Assembly: GCA_025355645.1 (NCBI GenBank)
Contig: JANXZG010000053.1
Location: forward strand, 62,001-126,000
Reading direction: 5' to 3'
From: Gammaproteobacteria bacterium
Lineage (GTDB): Bacteria; Pseudomonadota; Gammaproteobacteria; Steroidobacterales; Steroidobacteraceae
Length of the DNA: 64,000 nt
Shown: one piece after another, positions 47,021-56,621 of the stretch
How positions within the stretch are numbered: the first letter of the stretch is position 1
Layout of the letters: the number at the start of each line of letters is the position of its first letter
The notes under the pieces: generated by a model
Database searches by the model: none
Told to the model about the DNA's origin: nothing
The model's input: only the letters and a program-made list of their open reading frames with translations
Position numbers and translations under genes: made by a program

Positions 47021-48544
47021 ATGAGCGTTATCCGGGAACAGGATCTGGTAGCCAGCGTCGCCGATGCGCTGCAATACATCTCCTACTACCATAGCCCGGA
47101 CTTCATCCGCGCAATGGGCCGGGCCTACGAGCTGGAGCAGAGCCCTGCGGCGCGCGACGCGATCGCGCAGATCCTGACCAACTCGCGGCTGTGCGCACTA
47201 GGCCACCGGCCCATTTGCCAGGACACCGGCATCGTGGTCGTGTTCGTGAAGGTCGGCATGGGCGTGCGCTGGGATGCGAGCCAGGACCTTGAAGCCATGA
47301 TCAATGAAGGCGTACGCAGGGCTTATCTTGATCCGGGCAACAAACTGCGCGCCTCGATCGTCGCGGATCCGGCGTTCAAGCGCGCAAACACGCGCGATAA
47401 CACGCCTGCCGTCATCCATACCGAGTTCTGCCCAGGCGACAAGCTCGACATCACGGTCGCCGCCAAGGGCGGGGGTTCCGAGAACAAGTCCTTGTTTGCC
47501 ATGCTAAATCCGTCCGATTCAGTGGCCGACTGGGTGCTTGAACAGGTGCCGCACATGGGTGCGGGCTGGTGCCCGCCCGGCATGCTCGGCATCGGCGTCG
47601 GCGGCAGCGCCGAGAAGGCCATGTTGCTCGCCAAGAAATCCCTGATGCAGCCGGTCGACATGCATGAGCTGCGCGCGCGTGGCGCCCAAAACCCGCTGGA
47701 GGAGCTGCGCCTCGAGATCTACGCACGGGTCAACGCACTCGGGATAGGCGCCCAGGGCCTTGGCGGACTCACGACGGTGCTCGACGTCAAGCTGCTCGAC
47801 TATCCGACCCATGCGGCATCGCTGCCCGTCGCCGTGATCCCGAACTGCGCTGCAACGCGGCATGTGCACTTCACGCTGGACGGTTCCGGGCCCGCGCTGC
47901 TGGAGCCGCCCGACCTTGAGTCATGGCCCAAAGTCGAGTGGAAGGCGGATGCCTCCGCACGCAGGGTCTTCCTCGATGGCCTGAGCCGAGCCGAAGTTGC
48001 CGGCTGGCGGCCGGGCGAGCGGCTGCTGTTGTCGGGCAAACTGCTGACAGGTCGAGACGCCGCCCACAAGCGCATCTGCGCGCTGCTCGATGCCGGCCAG
48101 AACCTGCCGGCCGGCCTCGATTTTCATGACCGCGTCATTTATTACGTCGGGCCCGTCGATCCGGTGGGCACCGAAGTGGTGGGACCCGCGGGGCCGACCA
48201 CGGCCAATCGCATGGACCGGTTTACCGAAACCATGCTCGGCAAGGCCGGTTTGCTCGCCATGGTCGGCAAGGCCGAGCGCGGGCCCGAAGCGATCGAGGT
48301 CATCCGCAAGCACCGGTCGGCCTACCTGATCGCGGTCGGCGGCGCCGCCCTGCTGGTGTCGAATGCAATCCGCTCGAGCCGCGTCGTGGCCTTTCCCGAG
48401 CTCGGCATGGAAGCGGTCTATGAATTCGAGGTCCATGACATGCCCGTCACGGTCGGGGTCAGTGCCGACGGGGAATCCGTGCATGAGTCGGGCCCGGCGG
48501 CCTGGAAGGGCAAATTTGCCGGCATACCCGTCAACGTCGAATAG
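47021..48544 (+). CDS. class I (4Fe-4S) fumarate hydratase
   Basis: 507 residues with both the alpha part (TtdA/FumA N-terminal type) and beta part in one chain. Cluster ligands are visible: PICQDTG (Cys near 66), GWCPPGMLGIGVGG (Cys near 186) and PNCAATRH (Cys near 281). It hydrates fumarate to malate in the TCA cycle; the oxygen-sensitive cluster distinguishes it from FumC. It is alone on the plus strand, with a palindromic region upstream. The start at ATG 47021 has only a weak ribosome site. Confidence 0.9.
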   Translation: MSVIREQDLVASVADALQYISYYHSPDFIRAMGRAYELEQSPAARDAIAQILTNSRLCALGHRPICQDTGIVVVFVKVGMGVRWDASQDLEAMINEGVRRAYLDPGNKLRASIVADPAFKRANTRDNTPAVIHTEFCPGDKLDITVAAKGGGSENKSLFAMLNPSDSVADWVLEQVPHMGAGWCPPGMLGIGVGGSAEKAMLLAKKSLMQPVDMHELRARGAQNPLEELRLEIYARVNALGIGAQGLGGLTTVLDVKLLDYPTHAASLPVAVIPNCAATRHVHFTLDGSGPALLEPPDLESWPKVEWKADASARRVFLDGLSRAEVAGWRPGERLLLSGKLLTGRDAAHKRICALLDAGQNLPAGLDFHDRVIYYVGPVDPVGTEVVGPAGPTTANRMDRFTETMLGKAGLLAMVGKAERGPEAIEVIRKHRSAYLIAVGGAALLVSNAIRSSRVVAFPELGMEAVYEFEVHDMPVTVGVSADGESVHESGPAAWKGKFAGIPVNVE

Positions 48545-48618
48545 GACCGGCACTGGCGCTTTCGGAGTCAGCCGATTAAAGTACCCGCCTTTACGAAATC
48601 TCCTTTGGATTCAGCGAT

Positions 48619-50508
48619 ATGCGTTTCGCCAAGCAATACGATGTCATCGTGATCGGCGGCGGCCACGCCGGTACCGAGGCCGCGCTCGCCGCGGCGCGCC
48701 TGGGCCAGCGCACGCTGCTGCTGACGCACAACATCGAGACCCTCGGTCAGATGAGCTGCAACCCGGCGATCGGCGGCATCGGCAAGGGGCACCTGGTCAG
48801 GGAGATCGATGCGCTGGGCGGGGCGATGGCGCAGGCGACCGACCAGGCCGGCATCCAGTTTCGAACGCTGAACGCGAGCAAGGGACCGGCCGTGCGCGCG
48901 ACGCGCGCGCAGGCGGACCGGCAGCTGTACCGCGCGGCGATCAGGCGAATGCTCGAGCGCCAAACGAACCTGACGCTGTTCCAGCAGGAAGCGGCCGATA
49001 TCACCATCGAGGGCGATCGGGCCACGGGCTGCACGACGCAAAGCGGCATTGAATTTCGCGCCCGCGCGATCGTGCTCACGGTCGGCACGTTCCTGGGCGG
49101 CAAGATCCATGTGGGCCTCGAGAGCCACGCGGGCGGCCGCGCGGGCGATCCGCCTGCGAACCTGCTGGCCGCGCGGCTGCGCGAACTGCCGCTGCGCGTC
49201 GGGCGCCTGAAGACCGGCACGCCGCCGCGCATCGATGGCCGCAGCATCGATTATTCCGCGATGCGCGAGCAGCACGGCGACGTGCCGCGCCCGGTATTCT
49301 CCTTTCTTGGCACCGCCGCCGATCATCCGCGCCAGCTGCCCTGCCATATCACGGCGACCAACGAGCGCACGCACGACATCATCCGGCGCGCGAGCGCGCG
49401 CTCGCCGCTGTTCACCGGCCTGATCGAGGGCATTGGACCGCGTTACTGCCCGTCGGTCGAGGACAAGGTCGTGCGCTACGCCGAGCGCCTGTCGCACCAG
49501 ATTTTCGTCGAGCCCGAGGGCCTCGATACCCACGAGATTTATCCGAACGGCATCTCCACGAGCCTGCCCTTCGACGTGCAGTGCGAATTCGTCGCGACGA
49601 TCAGCGGATTCGAGCACGCTCACATCACCCGCCCGGGTTATGCGATCGAATACGATTTCTTCGATCCCCGGGACCTGAAGGCGAGCCTCGAGAGCAAGTT
49701 CATAGGCTCGCTGTATCTGGCCGGCCAGATCAATGGCACGACCGGCTACGAGGAGGCCGCCGCGCAGGGGCTGCTCGCCGGAACCAATGCGGCGCTGGGC
49801 TCGAGCGGGCGCGCGCCGTGGTGCCCCAAACGCAGCGAAGCGTATATCGGCGTGCTCGTGGATGACCTGATCACGCGTGGTGCACCGGAGCCCTACCGGA
49901 TGTTCACCAGCCGAGCCGAATACCGGCTGTCACTGCGCGAAGACAACGCTGATTTGCGCCTGACCGAACAGGGCCGCTCGCTCGGGCTGATCAGCGATCA
50001 GCGCTGGGCATTCTTCGAGGCTAAGCGCGCTGCGGTCGAGGCCGAGATGAAGAGCCTCGCGGCCGAGCTCGTGCGCCCGGGCGCGGAGGGCGCGGCGCTG
50101 CTTAAGAAACTCGGCGCGCCGCTCGGGCGGGAGGTTCATGCGCTCGAGCTGCTGCGTCGCCCGGAGCTATGCTATGAGGACCTCGAGGAGCTTCTGCCGG
50201 CGGGCGACTGGCGTGCCGATGTGCGCCTCGCGGCCCAGGTCAAATCCCAGGTCGATGTCCAGGCCAAATATGCTGGGTACCTGAAGCGCCAGGAAGCAGA
50301 AATTGATCGCAGCCTGCGCAACGAGCAGAAGTCCCTGCCCGCTGACCTGGACTATGCCGCCGTGCACGGGCTCTCCAACGAAGCGCGCCAGAGATTGCTC
50401 GATGTTCGCCCGGCTACCCTGGGCCAGGCCGCGCGCATTCCGGGACTGACCCCGGCAGCCGTGTCGCTGCTACTGGTGCATATCCGCAAGCGCGAGCATG
50501 CCGCTTAA
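48619..50508 (+). CDS. mnmG: tRNA uridine 5-carboxymethylaminomethyl modification enzyme MnmG
   Basis: 629 residues. The N-terminal FAD-binding segment is [23 protein letters not shown], followed by [22 protein letters not shown] and [11 protein letters not shown]; the C-terminal end has the RxxxLxxxR-type helical domain. Partner of MnmE in tRNA wobble-uridine modification. It is 12.6 kb from mnmE, separated by accessory genes. It is followed by glutathione peroxidase rather than directly by rsmG. Confidence 0.97.
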   Translation: MRFAKQYDVIVIGGGHAGTEAALAAARLGQRTLLLTHNIETLGQMSCNPAIGGIGKGHLVREIDALGGAMAQATDQAGIQFRTLNASKGPAVRATRAQADRQLYRAAIRRMLERQTNLTLFQQEAADITIEGDRATGCTTQSGIEFRARAIVLTVGTFLGGKIHVGLESHAGGRAGDPPANLLAARLRELPLRVGRLKTGTPPRIDGRSIDYSAMREQHGDVPRPVFSFLGTAADHPRQLPCHITATNERTHDIIRRASARSPLFTGLIEGIGPRYCPSVEDKVVRYAERLSHQIFVEPEGLDTHEIYPNGISTSLPFDVQCEFVATISGFEHAHITRPGYAIEYDFFDPRDLKASLESKFIGSLYLAGQINGTTGYEEAAAQGLLAGTNAALGSSGRAPWCPKRSEAYIGVLVDDLITRGAPEPYRMFTSRAEYRLSLREDNADLRLTEQGRSLGLISDQRWAFFEAKRAAVEAEMKSLAAELVRPGAEGAALLKKLGAPLGREVHALELLRRPELCYEDLEELLPAGDWRADVRLAAQVKSQVDVQAKYAGYLKRQEAEIDRSLRNEQKSLPADLDYAAVHGLSNEARQRLLDVRPATLGQAARIPGLTPAAVSLLLVHIRKREHAA

Positions 50509-50531
50509 GATCCCGCCGCCAGGAGTTATCG

Positions 50532-51011
50532 ATGCAGAATTTTTTTGATTTTTCCGTCGCCTCGCTCGATGGCCGTGCGAACCTGCTTGAGGGCTTGAGG
50601 GGCAAGGCGGTGCTGGCCGTCAACGTCGCGAGCGAGTGCGGCTACACGCCGCAGTACGAAGGCCTGCAGGCGCTGCATCAGGAGCTGCGGGACCAAAGCT
50701 TCTCGGTCGTTGGCTTTCCATGCAACCAGTTCGGCGCACAGGAGCCGGGCAGCGCCGCACAGATCATCGATTTTTGTTCCCGGATTTATGGCGTGAGCTT
50801 TCCGCTGGCAGCGAAGCTCGATGTGCGGGGCGCGCAGCAGCATCCTTTGTATGCGTGGCTGACGTCCCCGGAGAATGGATTCCCGGGCGACATCGAGTGG
50901 AATTTCGAGAAATTCCTGATCCGCCCGGATGGCCGCATCGCTGCCCGCTATCCTTCCGGGACCGAAGCCCGGGACACAGGCCTGCTGCAGGACCTCGCGG
51001 ACCTGATTTAG
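50532..51011 (+). CDS. glutathione peroxidase (Cys type)
   Basis: 159 residues. The peroxidatic block VNVASECGYTPQYEGL has Cys at the selenocysteine position, then FPCNQFGAQEPG and WNFEKFLIRPDGRI with Gln and Trp of the active-site tetrad. Many bacterial Cys-type members use thioredoxin. AGGAG precedes the ATG. A weak hairpin lies after the stop. Confidence 0.93.
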   Translation: MQNFFDFSVASLDGRANLLEGLRGKAVLAVNVASECGYTPQYEGLQALHQELRDQSFSVVGFPCNQFGAQEPGSAAQIIDFCSRIYGVSFPLAAKLDVRGAQQHPLYAWLTSPENGFPGDIEWNFEKFLIRPDGRIAARYPSGTEARDTGLLQDLADLI

Positions 51012-51027
51012 TCAATGGCCTGCCGGC

Positions 51028-51049
51028 AGTGGCAATTTACCCGGCCACT
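51028..51049 (+). terminator. weak terminator-like hairpin after glutathione peroxidase
   Basis: AGTGGC (51028-51033) and GCCACT (51044-51049) form a 6-bp stem with a 10-nt loop, then CTTTAA. The stem is short and the T run poor. Confidence 0.35.
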
Positions 51050-51097
51050 CTTTAACATCGCCGCTCTCGAATCGAACAGCGCGGCCCGGAGATAACC

Positions 51098-51730
51098 ATG
51101 CGATTTGGATGGACTGGCGGAATCTTTACGATCGCGATGGGCACCCTGGCCTTTGGCGCGGCGATGTCGGCGCATGCAGCGGGCGATGCGCAGCAGGGCG
51201 AACAGAAGTTCTACACCTGCCTCGGCTGCCACGGCATCGAGGGTTACCGTAACGCCTATCCTGATTACGACGTGCCGAGGCTGCGCCATCAGCATGCGGC
51301 CGCGCTGGTCGCCGCGCTGAAGGAGTACCGCACCGGCGAGCGCCCGCATTCGACCATGCATGCGCAGGCCTCCTCGCTCTCGGACCAGGACCTCGCGGAT
51401 ATTGCCGCCTACCTGCAGGGCCCCGACCCGGTCAAGCCAACGCCTCCCACCGGTGCGGCGCCGGCGATGGTCGCGACCTGCGCCGCCTGCCACGGTGAGA
51501 ACGGGCTCGGCGTCGATGCGCCGCTTGAGCCTAAGCCGCCGATCCTCGCGGGCCAGCATGCCGACTATCTCGAACAGGCGCTCGCGGCTTATCGCAACGG
51601 CCGGCGCAAGAATGCAGTCATGTCCGCCATGGCCAAGGGCATCGCGAGCGATGCGGACCTGAAAAAGCTGGCTGAGTATTACGCCGGGCAGCACTCGCCG
51701 CTCGTGACCGCGACCGTCGGCAGTCGCTGA
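51098..51730 (+). CDS. diheme cytochrome c4-type protein
   Basis: 210 residues with a signal peptide (cut near AHAAG) and two CxxCH heme sites: CLGCH near residue 40 and CAACH near residue 128. The two-domain repeat (each ending with Met-containing segments, HSTMHAQ and NAVMSAMAKG) matches cytochrome c4, a periplasmic electron carrier to terminal oxidases. It could be the acceptor of the molybdenum hydroxylase encoded elsewhere in the window, but that is only a guess. Confidence 0.9.
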   Translation: MRFGWTGGIFTIAMGTLAFGAAMSAHAAGDAQQGEQKFYTCLGCHGIEGYRNAYPDYDVPRLRHQHAAALVAALKEYRTGERPHSTMHAQASSLSDQDLADIAAYLQGPDPVKPTPPTGAAPAMVATCAACHGENGLGVDAPLEPKPPILAGQHADYLEQALAAYRNGRRKNAVMSAMAKGIASDADLKKLAEYYAGQHSPLVTATVGSR

Positions 51731-51740
51731 ACGCGGTTTT

Positions 51741-53681
51741 CTAAGGCAATGATCCCAGGAACTGCGTGAAGACACGCAGGTAGATCTCCTCGGCCGCGGT
51801 TCCCCGCAACTCGCCTGCCTGGTCATTCGCGACCAGGTACCACACCGGGATGCTGCGGCTGCGCGCCACGGCCACGAGTTCTTCGGCCTGCGCCAGCGGC
51901 ACCTCGCGATCGTTTTTACCGTGCACCACCAACAGCGGCCGGTTGAGCCTGTCGAGGTTCGCAAGCGGTGAGAGGTGGTGCAGCGCCGAGCGCAACGCGA
52001 GGTCGCGCTCATCCCCAAACTCGGCGCGCCGCTCGGCCTGGGTGTCCGGGTTCATGCCGCCGAGCCACTCGATATAGTCGCTGACCCCGCTGACGCTGAC
52101 CACGCCCCGTACCCGATCCGGGAAGGTCGCGAAGGTGGCGAGCGCAAGCGCGGCCCCGTAGTGATGCCCACTGATGACTACGCGCTGGCCGTCAAGATCC
52201 CGCTGTGCGCGCAGCCACACGAGCAGGGCGCCCAGGTCCTTGATGGCATCCTCGCGCAGGATCCCGTGGCCTGCCGCCGCGTAACTCTTGCCGTATCCCG
52301 GCGAGCCGCGCAGGTTCGGCGCGACCACCGCGTAGCCCTGCTCGTTGACCAGGTACTCGATCCACGGATCAAACCCCGGCCTGAACTGCGCCTCCGGGCC
52401 GCCCTCGAGCGCGAGCAGGACCGGGTGCTTGCCCGGCGCCGCCGGCGTATACAAGAAGCTCGGAATCTCGCGCGCGCGTGCGCTGTCATGATCGAAGGTC
52501 GGCACGTTGATGAGCCGCGGCAGGACAAACTTCGCGGCGTCGATCGGTCCTGACTCGCTGTGGGTCCAGGCGGCGAGGTGATTGGCGGCAACATCCAGCA
52601 CATACACATCGTCCGGGTGATTCGGCGCAGCAAGGCTGAACATCACGTGCTTGCCCTCGGCATCGATGGCGAGACCCTGCATGACCCCGGCAAAAGGCAG
52701 GTTCGGCGGGATCAGGTCCTGATGCGTCAGCACGTCCACCAGGTTCAGCCGGCTATTGCCCCCCTCGTTGCTGGTGAACGCGAGCAGGTGGCCGTCGCGC
52801 GACAGCGCAAGCGCATCGATGTCGGCCGCAATGTGCTCGGACAGCGCGCTCTTTTGTCCCGAAAATAAATTGATGTAGCGCAGCTGGTCGAATTCGCCAT
52901 AGCCGTTGGAGAGGTAATAAACGCCCTGGCCATCGCGCGCGAGGCGCGCGTCCTTGATCAAGACCGGGGTGGGCGATGGGTCGAGTTCCCGGCGCAGCCC
53001 GCTCGCGAGGTCGATCACGAACAAGTGGCTTTCAGCGGGCGAGAGCGTTTGCAGCACCAGCAGCAGGTGGTCGTCGGACGCAAAGTCGAGCGCCTGCCAG
53101 TCAAACGCATCGCCCGTTACGATCAGGTGCGGCGGTGCGCCCGTCTCCGGATCGACCAGCACGATGTCATGGCTCTGGCCATCGCGCGCGTTGCTGCTGT
53201 AGGCGATCTCGCGCCCCGAGCTCGACCAGAGCGGGGCAGTGGCCTGCGAATGCCCGTCGCTTAGCATCCGCGCGCTGGCATCCCCGGCGTGCTGGTAGTA
53301 CAGCTGGTTGCGCCCGTCGCCCTGAACGTCCTTCAGAAATGCCAAGGCATTGCGCGCGGGATCAGGAGAATAGGCCGCCCAGGCGACCGGGTCATGCCCA
53401 AAGGTCAGCTGGCGGCGCGCGCCGCCTTCCTTCTCGACCAGGTGCAACTGTTCGCTGTCGCCAAAGCGCGTGCGAATCAGCACCGCACCCTGCGGCGAGA
53501 ATCCACAGGAGCGCGCCGGGCGGGCCTGCAGATAATCGGCCAGCCGGCCGGCCTCGCCCGGCGCGGCCGGCGGAATTCCGTCCAGCGTCACGGTCGCCCC
53601 GACAGGGCGCAGCTCGGCATGCAGCGGTGCCGCGCCGAGCACGGCGACCAGCAAACAGCATGTCGCTGACGTCTTGATCAT
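51741..53681 (-). CDS. exported S9 (prolyl-oligopeptidase-like) protein lacking catalytic Ser and His
   Basis: 646 residues with a signal peptide. The N-terminal half is a beta-propeller (WSSSGREIAYSSN, SRDGHLLAFTSNEGG) and the C-terminal half an alpha/beta-hydrolase (LLALEGGPEAQFRPGFDP, APNLRGSPGYGKSYAAAG). The nucleophile elbow, usually G-G-S-Y-G, is G-H-H-Y-G with His507 in place of Ser. Asp591 is retained (HGKNDREVP), but the usual catalytic His region reads DQAGEL instead of D-E-G-H-G-F. The protein is probably not a serine peptidase. The rest of the fold looks complete and the frame is open. Confidence 0.85.
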   Translation of the reverse strand: MIKTSATCCLLVAVLGAAPLHAELRPVGATVTLDGIPPAAPGEAGRLADYLQARPARSCGFSPQGAVLIRTRFGDSEQLHLVEKEGGARRQLTFGHDPVAWAAYSPDPARNALAFLKDVQGDGRNQLYYQHAGDASARMLSDGHSQATAPLWSSSGREIAYSSNARDGQSHDIVLVDPETGAPPHLIVTGDAFDWQALDFASDDHLLLVLQTLSPAESHLFVIDLASGLRRELDPSPTPVLIKDARLARDGQGVYYLSNGYGEFDQLRYINLFSGQKSALSEHIAADIDALALSRDGHLLAFTSNEGGNSRLNLVDVLTHQDLIPPNLPFAGVMQGLAIDAEGKHVMFSLAAPNHPDDVYVLDVAANHLAAWTHSESGPIDAAKFVLPRLINVPTFDHDSARAREIPSFLYTPAAPGKHPVLLALEGGPEAQFRPGFDPWIEYLVNEQGYAVVAPNLRGSPGYGKSYAAAGHGILREDAIKDLGALLVWLRAQRDLDGQRVVISGHHYGAALALATFATFPDRVRGVVSVSGVSDYIEWLGGMNPDTQAERRAEFGDERDLALRSALHHLSPLANLDRLNRPLLVVHGKNDREVPLAQAEELVAVARSRSIPVWYLVANDQAGELRGTAAEEIYLRVFTQFLGSLP

Positions 53682-53720
53682 ACATTCCTATAATCCCACA
53701 CGTCGGGCGATAATGCCGCG

Positions 53721-54098
53721 GTGGCAGACGCAGAACACCTGATCGACTCCTACGATGTCGAGTCATTGCTCGATGAGATCGCGAGTGCCGACCCGCCGGC
53801 CTACCTGCGTCGGTGTTTTGCCGAAGGCCTGGCGACGGCGCAGTTGTCGTACGCACGCGTGCAGCAGCTTGCCGTGTGCGCGATGGTCATCGATGCCGTC
53901 GTGGATGGTCAATCCTACGCCGGGCTGGAGCCGGAACTGATCGCCGACTGGCATGAGCATTTCCTGGCGCAGTTTGCAGCGCTTAAGTCCCTCGCGGCCC
54001 GGGTGCTGCAAGGCCTCCTTGAACGGGGCGCTGCGTCCGCTGAACCAGCGGCGCTGGGCGAACTGCGGCAGCTTCAGCAGCGCCTCGCCGGCGCCTGA
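53721..54098 (+). CDS. hypothetical helical protein
   Basis: 125 residues starting with GTG. Predicted all-helical and soluble, with no recognised family. A TATAAT box at 53689-53694 lies 26 nt upstream, so the mRNA leader would be very short. It ends 1 nt before the MBL gene, which suggests a single transcript with it. Confidence 0.62.
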   Translation: MADAEHLIDSYDVESLLDEIASADPPAYLRRCFAEGLATAQLSYARVQQLAVCAMVIDAVVDGQSYAGLEPELIADWHEHFLAQFAALKSLAARVLQGLLERGAASAEPAALGELRQLQQRLAGA

Positions 54099-54099
54099 C

Positions 54100-55050
54100 A
54101 TGGATCTGGCATGCGAACAGGTCGGTCAGGGCATCTTCGCGGTCGATACGCGGCTGCTGCGCCCGCGCATGGATGCGAGCCACCTGATCATCGCCGATGG
54201 CCGGGCTGCTTTTGTCGATGTGGGCACCAGCCGCGCAGCCCCGCTGCTGATGCACGCGCTCAGCCACACCGGCATCGAGGCCGACGCGGTCGAGTACATT
54301 TTCCTGACCCATATCCATCTTGATCATGCCGGCGGCGCAGGCGAGATGGCGCGCTTGCTGCCGCGCGCGAAAGTCGTGCTGCATCCGCGCGCCGCTGCGC
54401 ACATGATCGATCCATCGCGGCTGATCGAAGCGACCCAGGCGGTCTACGGCGAGCGTCATTTCATCGAGCACTACGGACCGATCCGCCCGATTCCGGCCGA
54501 ACGCATCCGCGTGGTCGAGGATGGAGAGCGCCTGAGACTCGGATCCCGCACCTTCGAATTCCTGTATACGCCGGGTCACGCATTGCATCATGTCTCCCTG
54601 TACGACCGTGACGCGCGGGAGATGTTCACCGGCGACACCTTCGGCATCAGCTACCGGGAGTTCGATACGGCCGCCGGGGAATTCCTGTTCGTCACGACCT
54701 CCCCGACGCAGTTCGATCCGGCGCAGCTGCACGCATCGGTCGATCGCATCCTCGCGCTCGCGCCGCAGGCTTTGTACCTGACGCATTACAGCCGGGTCGG
54801 GCAGGTCGGCGAGCGCGGTGCGGACATGCACCGCGACATCGATGCCTCGGTGCGCATGGCACAAAGCGCCGCGGGCGCGCCGGATGCGGCTGCGGCCATC
54901 GTGCCGCAACTGGCCGAGCATCTGTGGCAGCGCCTTGATGCGCATGGCTGCAGGCTCGGCGATGCCGAGCGGCACGCGCTGCTGGATCTCGATATCGGAC
55001 TCAACGCTTCGGGGCTGGCCGCATGGCTATCGCGTCGCGCCGGGCGCTAG
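54100..55050 (+). CDS. MBL-fold metallo-hydrolase
   Basis: 316 residues without a signal peptide. The metal motif THIHLDHAGG lies near residue 69, then GHALHHVSLY, TGDTFG and LTHYSR, the glyoxalase II-like pattern for two metals. The C-terminal helical part (about 230-316) resembles the accessory domain of larger MBL hydrolases. Substrate unknown; cytoplasmic. The first ATG in the family frame is 54100; 3' end overlaps the lipoprotein gene by 28 nt. Confidence 0.88.
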   Translation: MDLACEQVGQGIFAVDTRLLRPRMDASHLIIADGRAAFVDVGTSRAAPLLMHALSHTGIEADAVEYIFLTHIHLDHAGGAGEMARLLPRAKVVLHPRAAAHMIDPSRLIEATQAVYGERHFIEHYGPIRPIPAERIRVVEDGERLRLGSRTFEFLYTPGHALHHVSLYDRDAREMFTGDTFGISYREFDTAAGEFLFVTTSPTQFDPAQLHASVDRILALAPQALYLTHYSRVGQVGERGADMHRDIDASVRMAQSAAGAPDAAAAIVPQLAEHLWQRLDAHGCRLGDAERHALLDLDIGLNASGLAAWLSRRAGR

Positions 55051-55595
55051 CCGCTTGCTGTGCGCTCGGCGCGCTGGCCGGCTGCGCAGCGCCCCCGCCG
55101 CGGGCGCCCGCGCTGCCACCGAGCCCTGTGGCCGCAACGCATGGCGCGGATTCCTCGAGTGACTGGCGCCGCTTACCGCTGGCGCCGTTCGGGAGCCTGC
55201 TGCAGGATTTACAGGTTCCGCTGCACGAGGTGCTGATGTTCGGCGAGCTCGCCAATCAGGAATGCTACGGGCTCGATAGTCCGCAAGGCCCGTTTCTGGG
55301 GCGGCCGATCGAGGCGTACCTCGTTTGTTTCGTGAAGGGGCGGCTGGATCGCGTGGAGGTCACGGTCAGCCTGCCAACCGCAGATGCCACAGCGGATTTT
55401 TCCCGCTATTGTGATGCCTGGCAGGCCGGCACCGTTGCGCTGAATCCGCGCACTGACGCAAGCTGCAGTGGAACAGTCACGCAGGGGGCCTCCTTCAGCG
55501 CAGCGCTGGTCCAACCGCCGGCAGATGCGGAGCCGCAGAGCGCGGTGGGCTTGTCGATCGCGATTTCAGACCGGCCGATTCCGGACAGCCCTTAA
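55023..55595 (+). CDS. hypothetical lipoprotein
   Basis: 190 residues. A lipoprotein signal is clear: CCALGALAGCAAPPP, with the lipobox LAGC at Cys21. The mature part is soluble, with no recognised domain and four further cysteines. It starts inside the MBL gene (28-nt overlap), so it is probably co-translated with it. No role can be assigned. Confidence 0.68.
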   Translation: MAIASRRALAACCALGALAGCAAPPPRAPALPPSPVAATHGADSSSDWRRLPLAPFGSLLQDLQVPLHEVLMFGELANQECYGLDSPQGPFLGRPIEAYLVCFVKGRLDRVEVTVSLPTADATADFSRYCDAWQAGTVALNPRTDASCSGTVTQGASFSAALVQPPADAEPQSAVGLSIAISDRPIPDSP

Positions 55596-55614
55596 CACGA
55601 AAGCGAGCAGCAGC

Positions 55615-56607
55615 ATGGATCGGTTCAAGGTTTTTCGTATTCACGCGGCGGACGGTCAAGTCACGGCCGGCTTCGAGCACTCAGCGCTCGATGATCTATC
55701 CGCAGGTGATGTGGTCATCCGCGTGGCCTTTTCCAGCATCAACTACAAGGATGCGCTGGCGGCAACCGGCGCGGGGAAAATCCTGCGCAGCTCGCCGCTG
55801 ATCGGCGGCATCGATCTGTCCGGGACGGTCGTCAGCTCGACCGATCCGCGATTTGCCCCCGGGGCGCAGGTGCTCGTGACCGGGAGCGGCCTCTCGGAGA
55901 CGCGTGATGGCGGTTATGCCGAGTATGCGCGCGTGCCGGGCGATGCGGTCATCAGCCTGCCGGATGGCCTGGACCTGCGTACCGCGATGGGCGCCGGCAC
56001 GGCCGGTTTTGCTGCGGCCCTCGGCATCCACAAGATGGAACTGCTGGGACTTGCGCCGGGGCAGGGCCCGCTCGTCGTAACCGGGGCCAGTGGCGGCGTG
56101 GGCACGCTGGCGATCGACATGCTGTCGGCGCGCGGGCACGAGGTGGTCGCGGTCAGCGGCAAGACGAGTTTGGATAATTACCTTCGCGGCCTCGGCGCCG
56201 CACGGATCCTGCGCCGGCAGGATCTTGACCTCGGCACGCGACCGCTCGAGCGGGCGCTATGGGCCGGCGCCATAGACAATGTCGGCGGTGCGGTGCTCGC
56301 GTGGCTCACGCGCACGGTCGACATGAACGGCTCGATCGCAAGCATCGGGCTTGCCGGCGGGGCGGATCTCGACACGACCGTCATGCCGTTCATCCTGCGC
56401 GGCGTCAACATCGTTGGCGTGAACTCCTCGGCTACGGCGCGCGAGCCGCGCGTCGCGCTATGGCGACGCATTGCAACGGACCTGAAGCCGCGGCACTTTG
56501 ACCAGGTGATCACGCGGGAAATCGCCTTTGACGAGTTGCCAGGGGCGTTCGCGGACTATGTCGGCAATCGCATCCATGGCCGTACGATCGTGCGGGTGGG
56601 CAGCTGA
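55615..56607 (+). CDS. acrylyl-CoA reductase-type (AcuI/YhdH) MDR oxidoreductase
   Basis: 330 residues. Medium-chain reductase without the structural zinc site: FSSINYKDALAATGAGKILRSSPLIGGIDLSGTV and the NADPH-binding TGASGGVGTLAID lie in the order of YhdH/AcuI proteins. These reduce acryloyl-CoA to propionyl-CoA. The neighbouring PrpD-like gene also points to propionate metabolism, but no other propionate genes are present. A weak AGCGAG precedes the ATG. Confidence 0.87.
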   Translation: MDRFKVFRIHAADGQVTAGFEHSALDDLSAGDVVIRVAFSSINYKDALAATGAGKILRSSPLIGGIDLSGTVVSSTDPRFAPGAQVLVTGSGLSETRDGGYAEYARVPGDAVISLPDGLDLRTAMGAGTAGFAAALGIHKMELLGLAPGQGPLVVTGASGGVGTLAIDMLSARGHEVVAVSGKTSLDNYLRGLGAARILRRQDLDLGTRPLERALWAGAIDNVGGAVLAWLTRTVDMNGSIASIGLAGGADLDTTVMPFILRGVNIVGVNSSATAREPRVALWRRIATDLKPRHFDQVITREIAFDELPGAFADYVGNRIHGRTIVRVGS

Positions 56608-56621
56608 GCGCAGTACTGACA

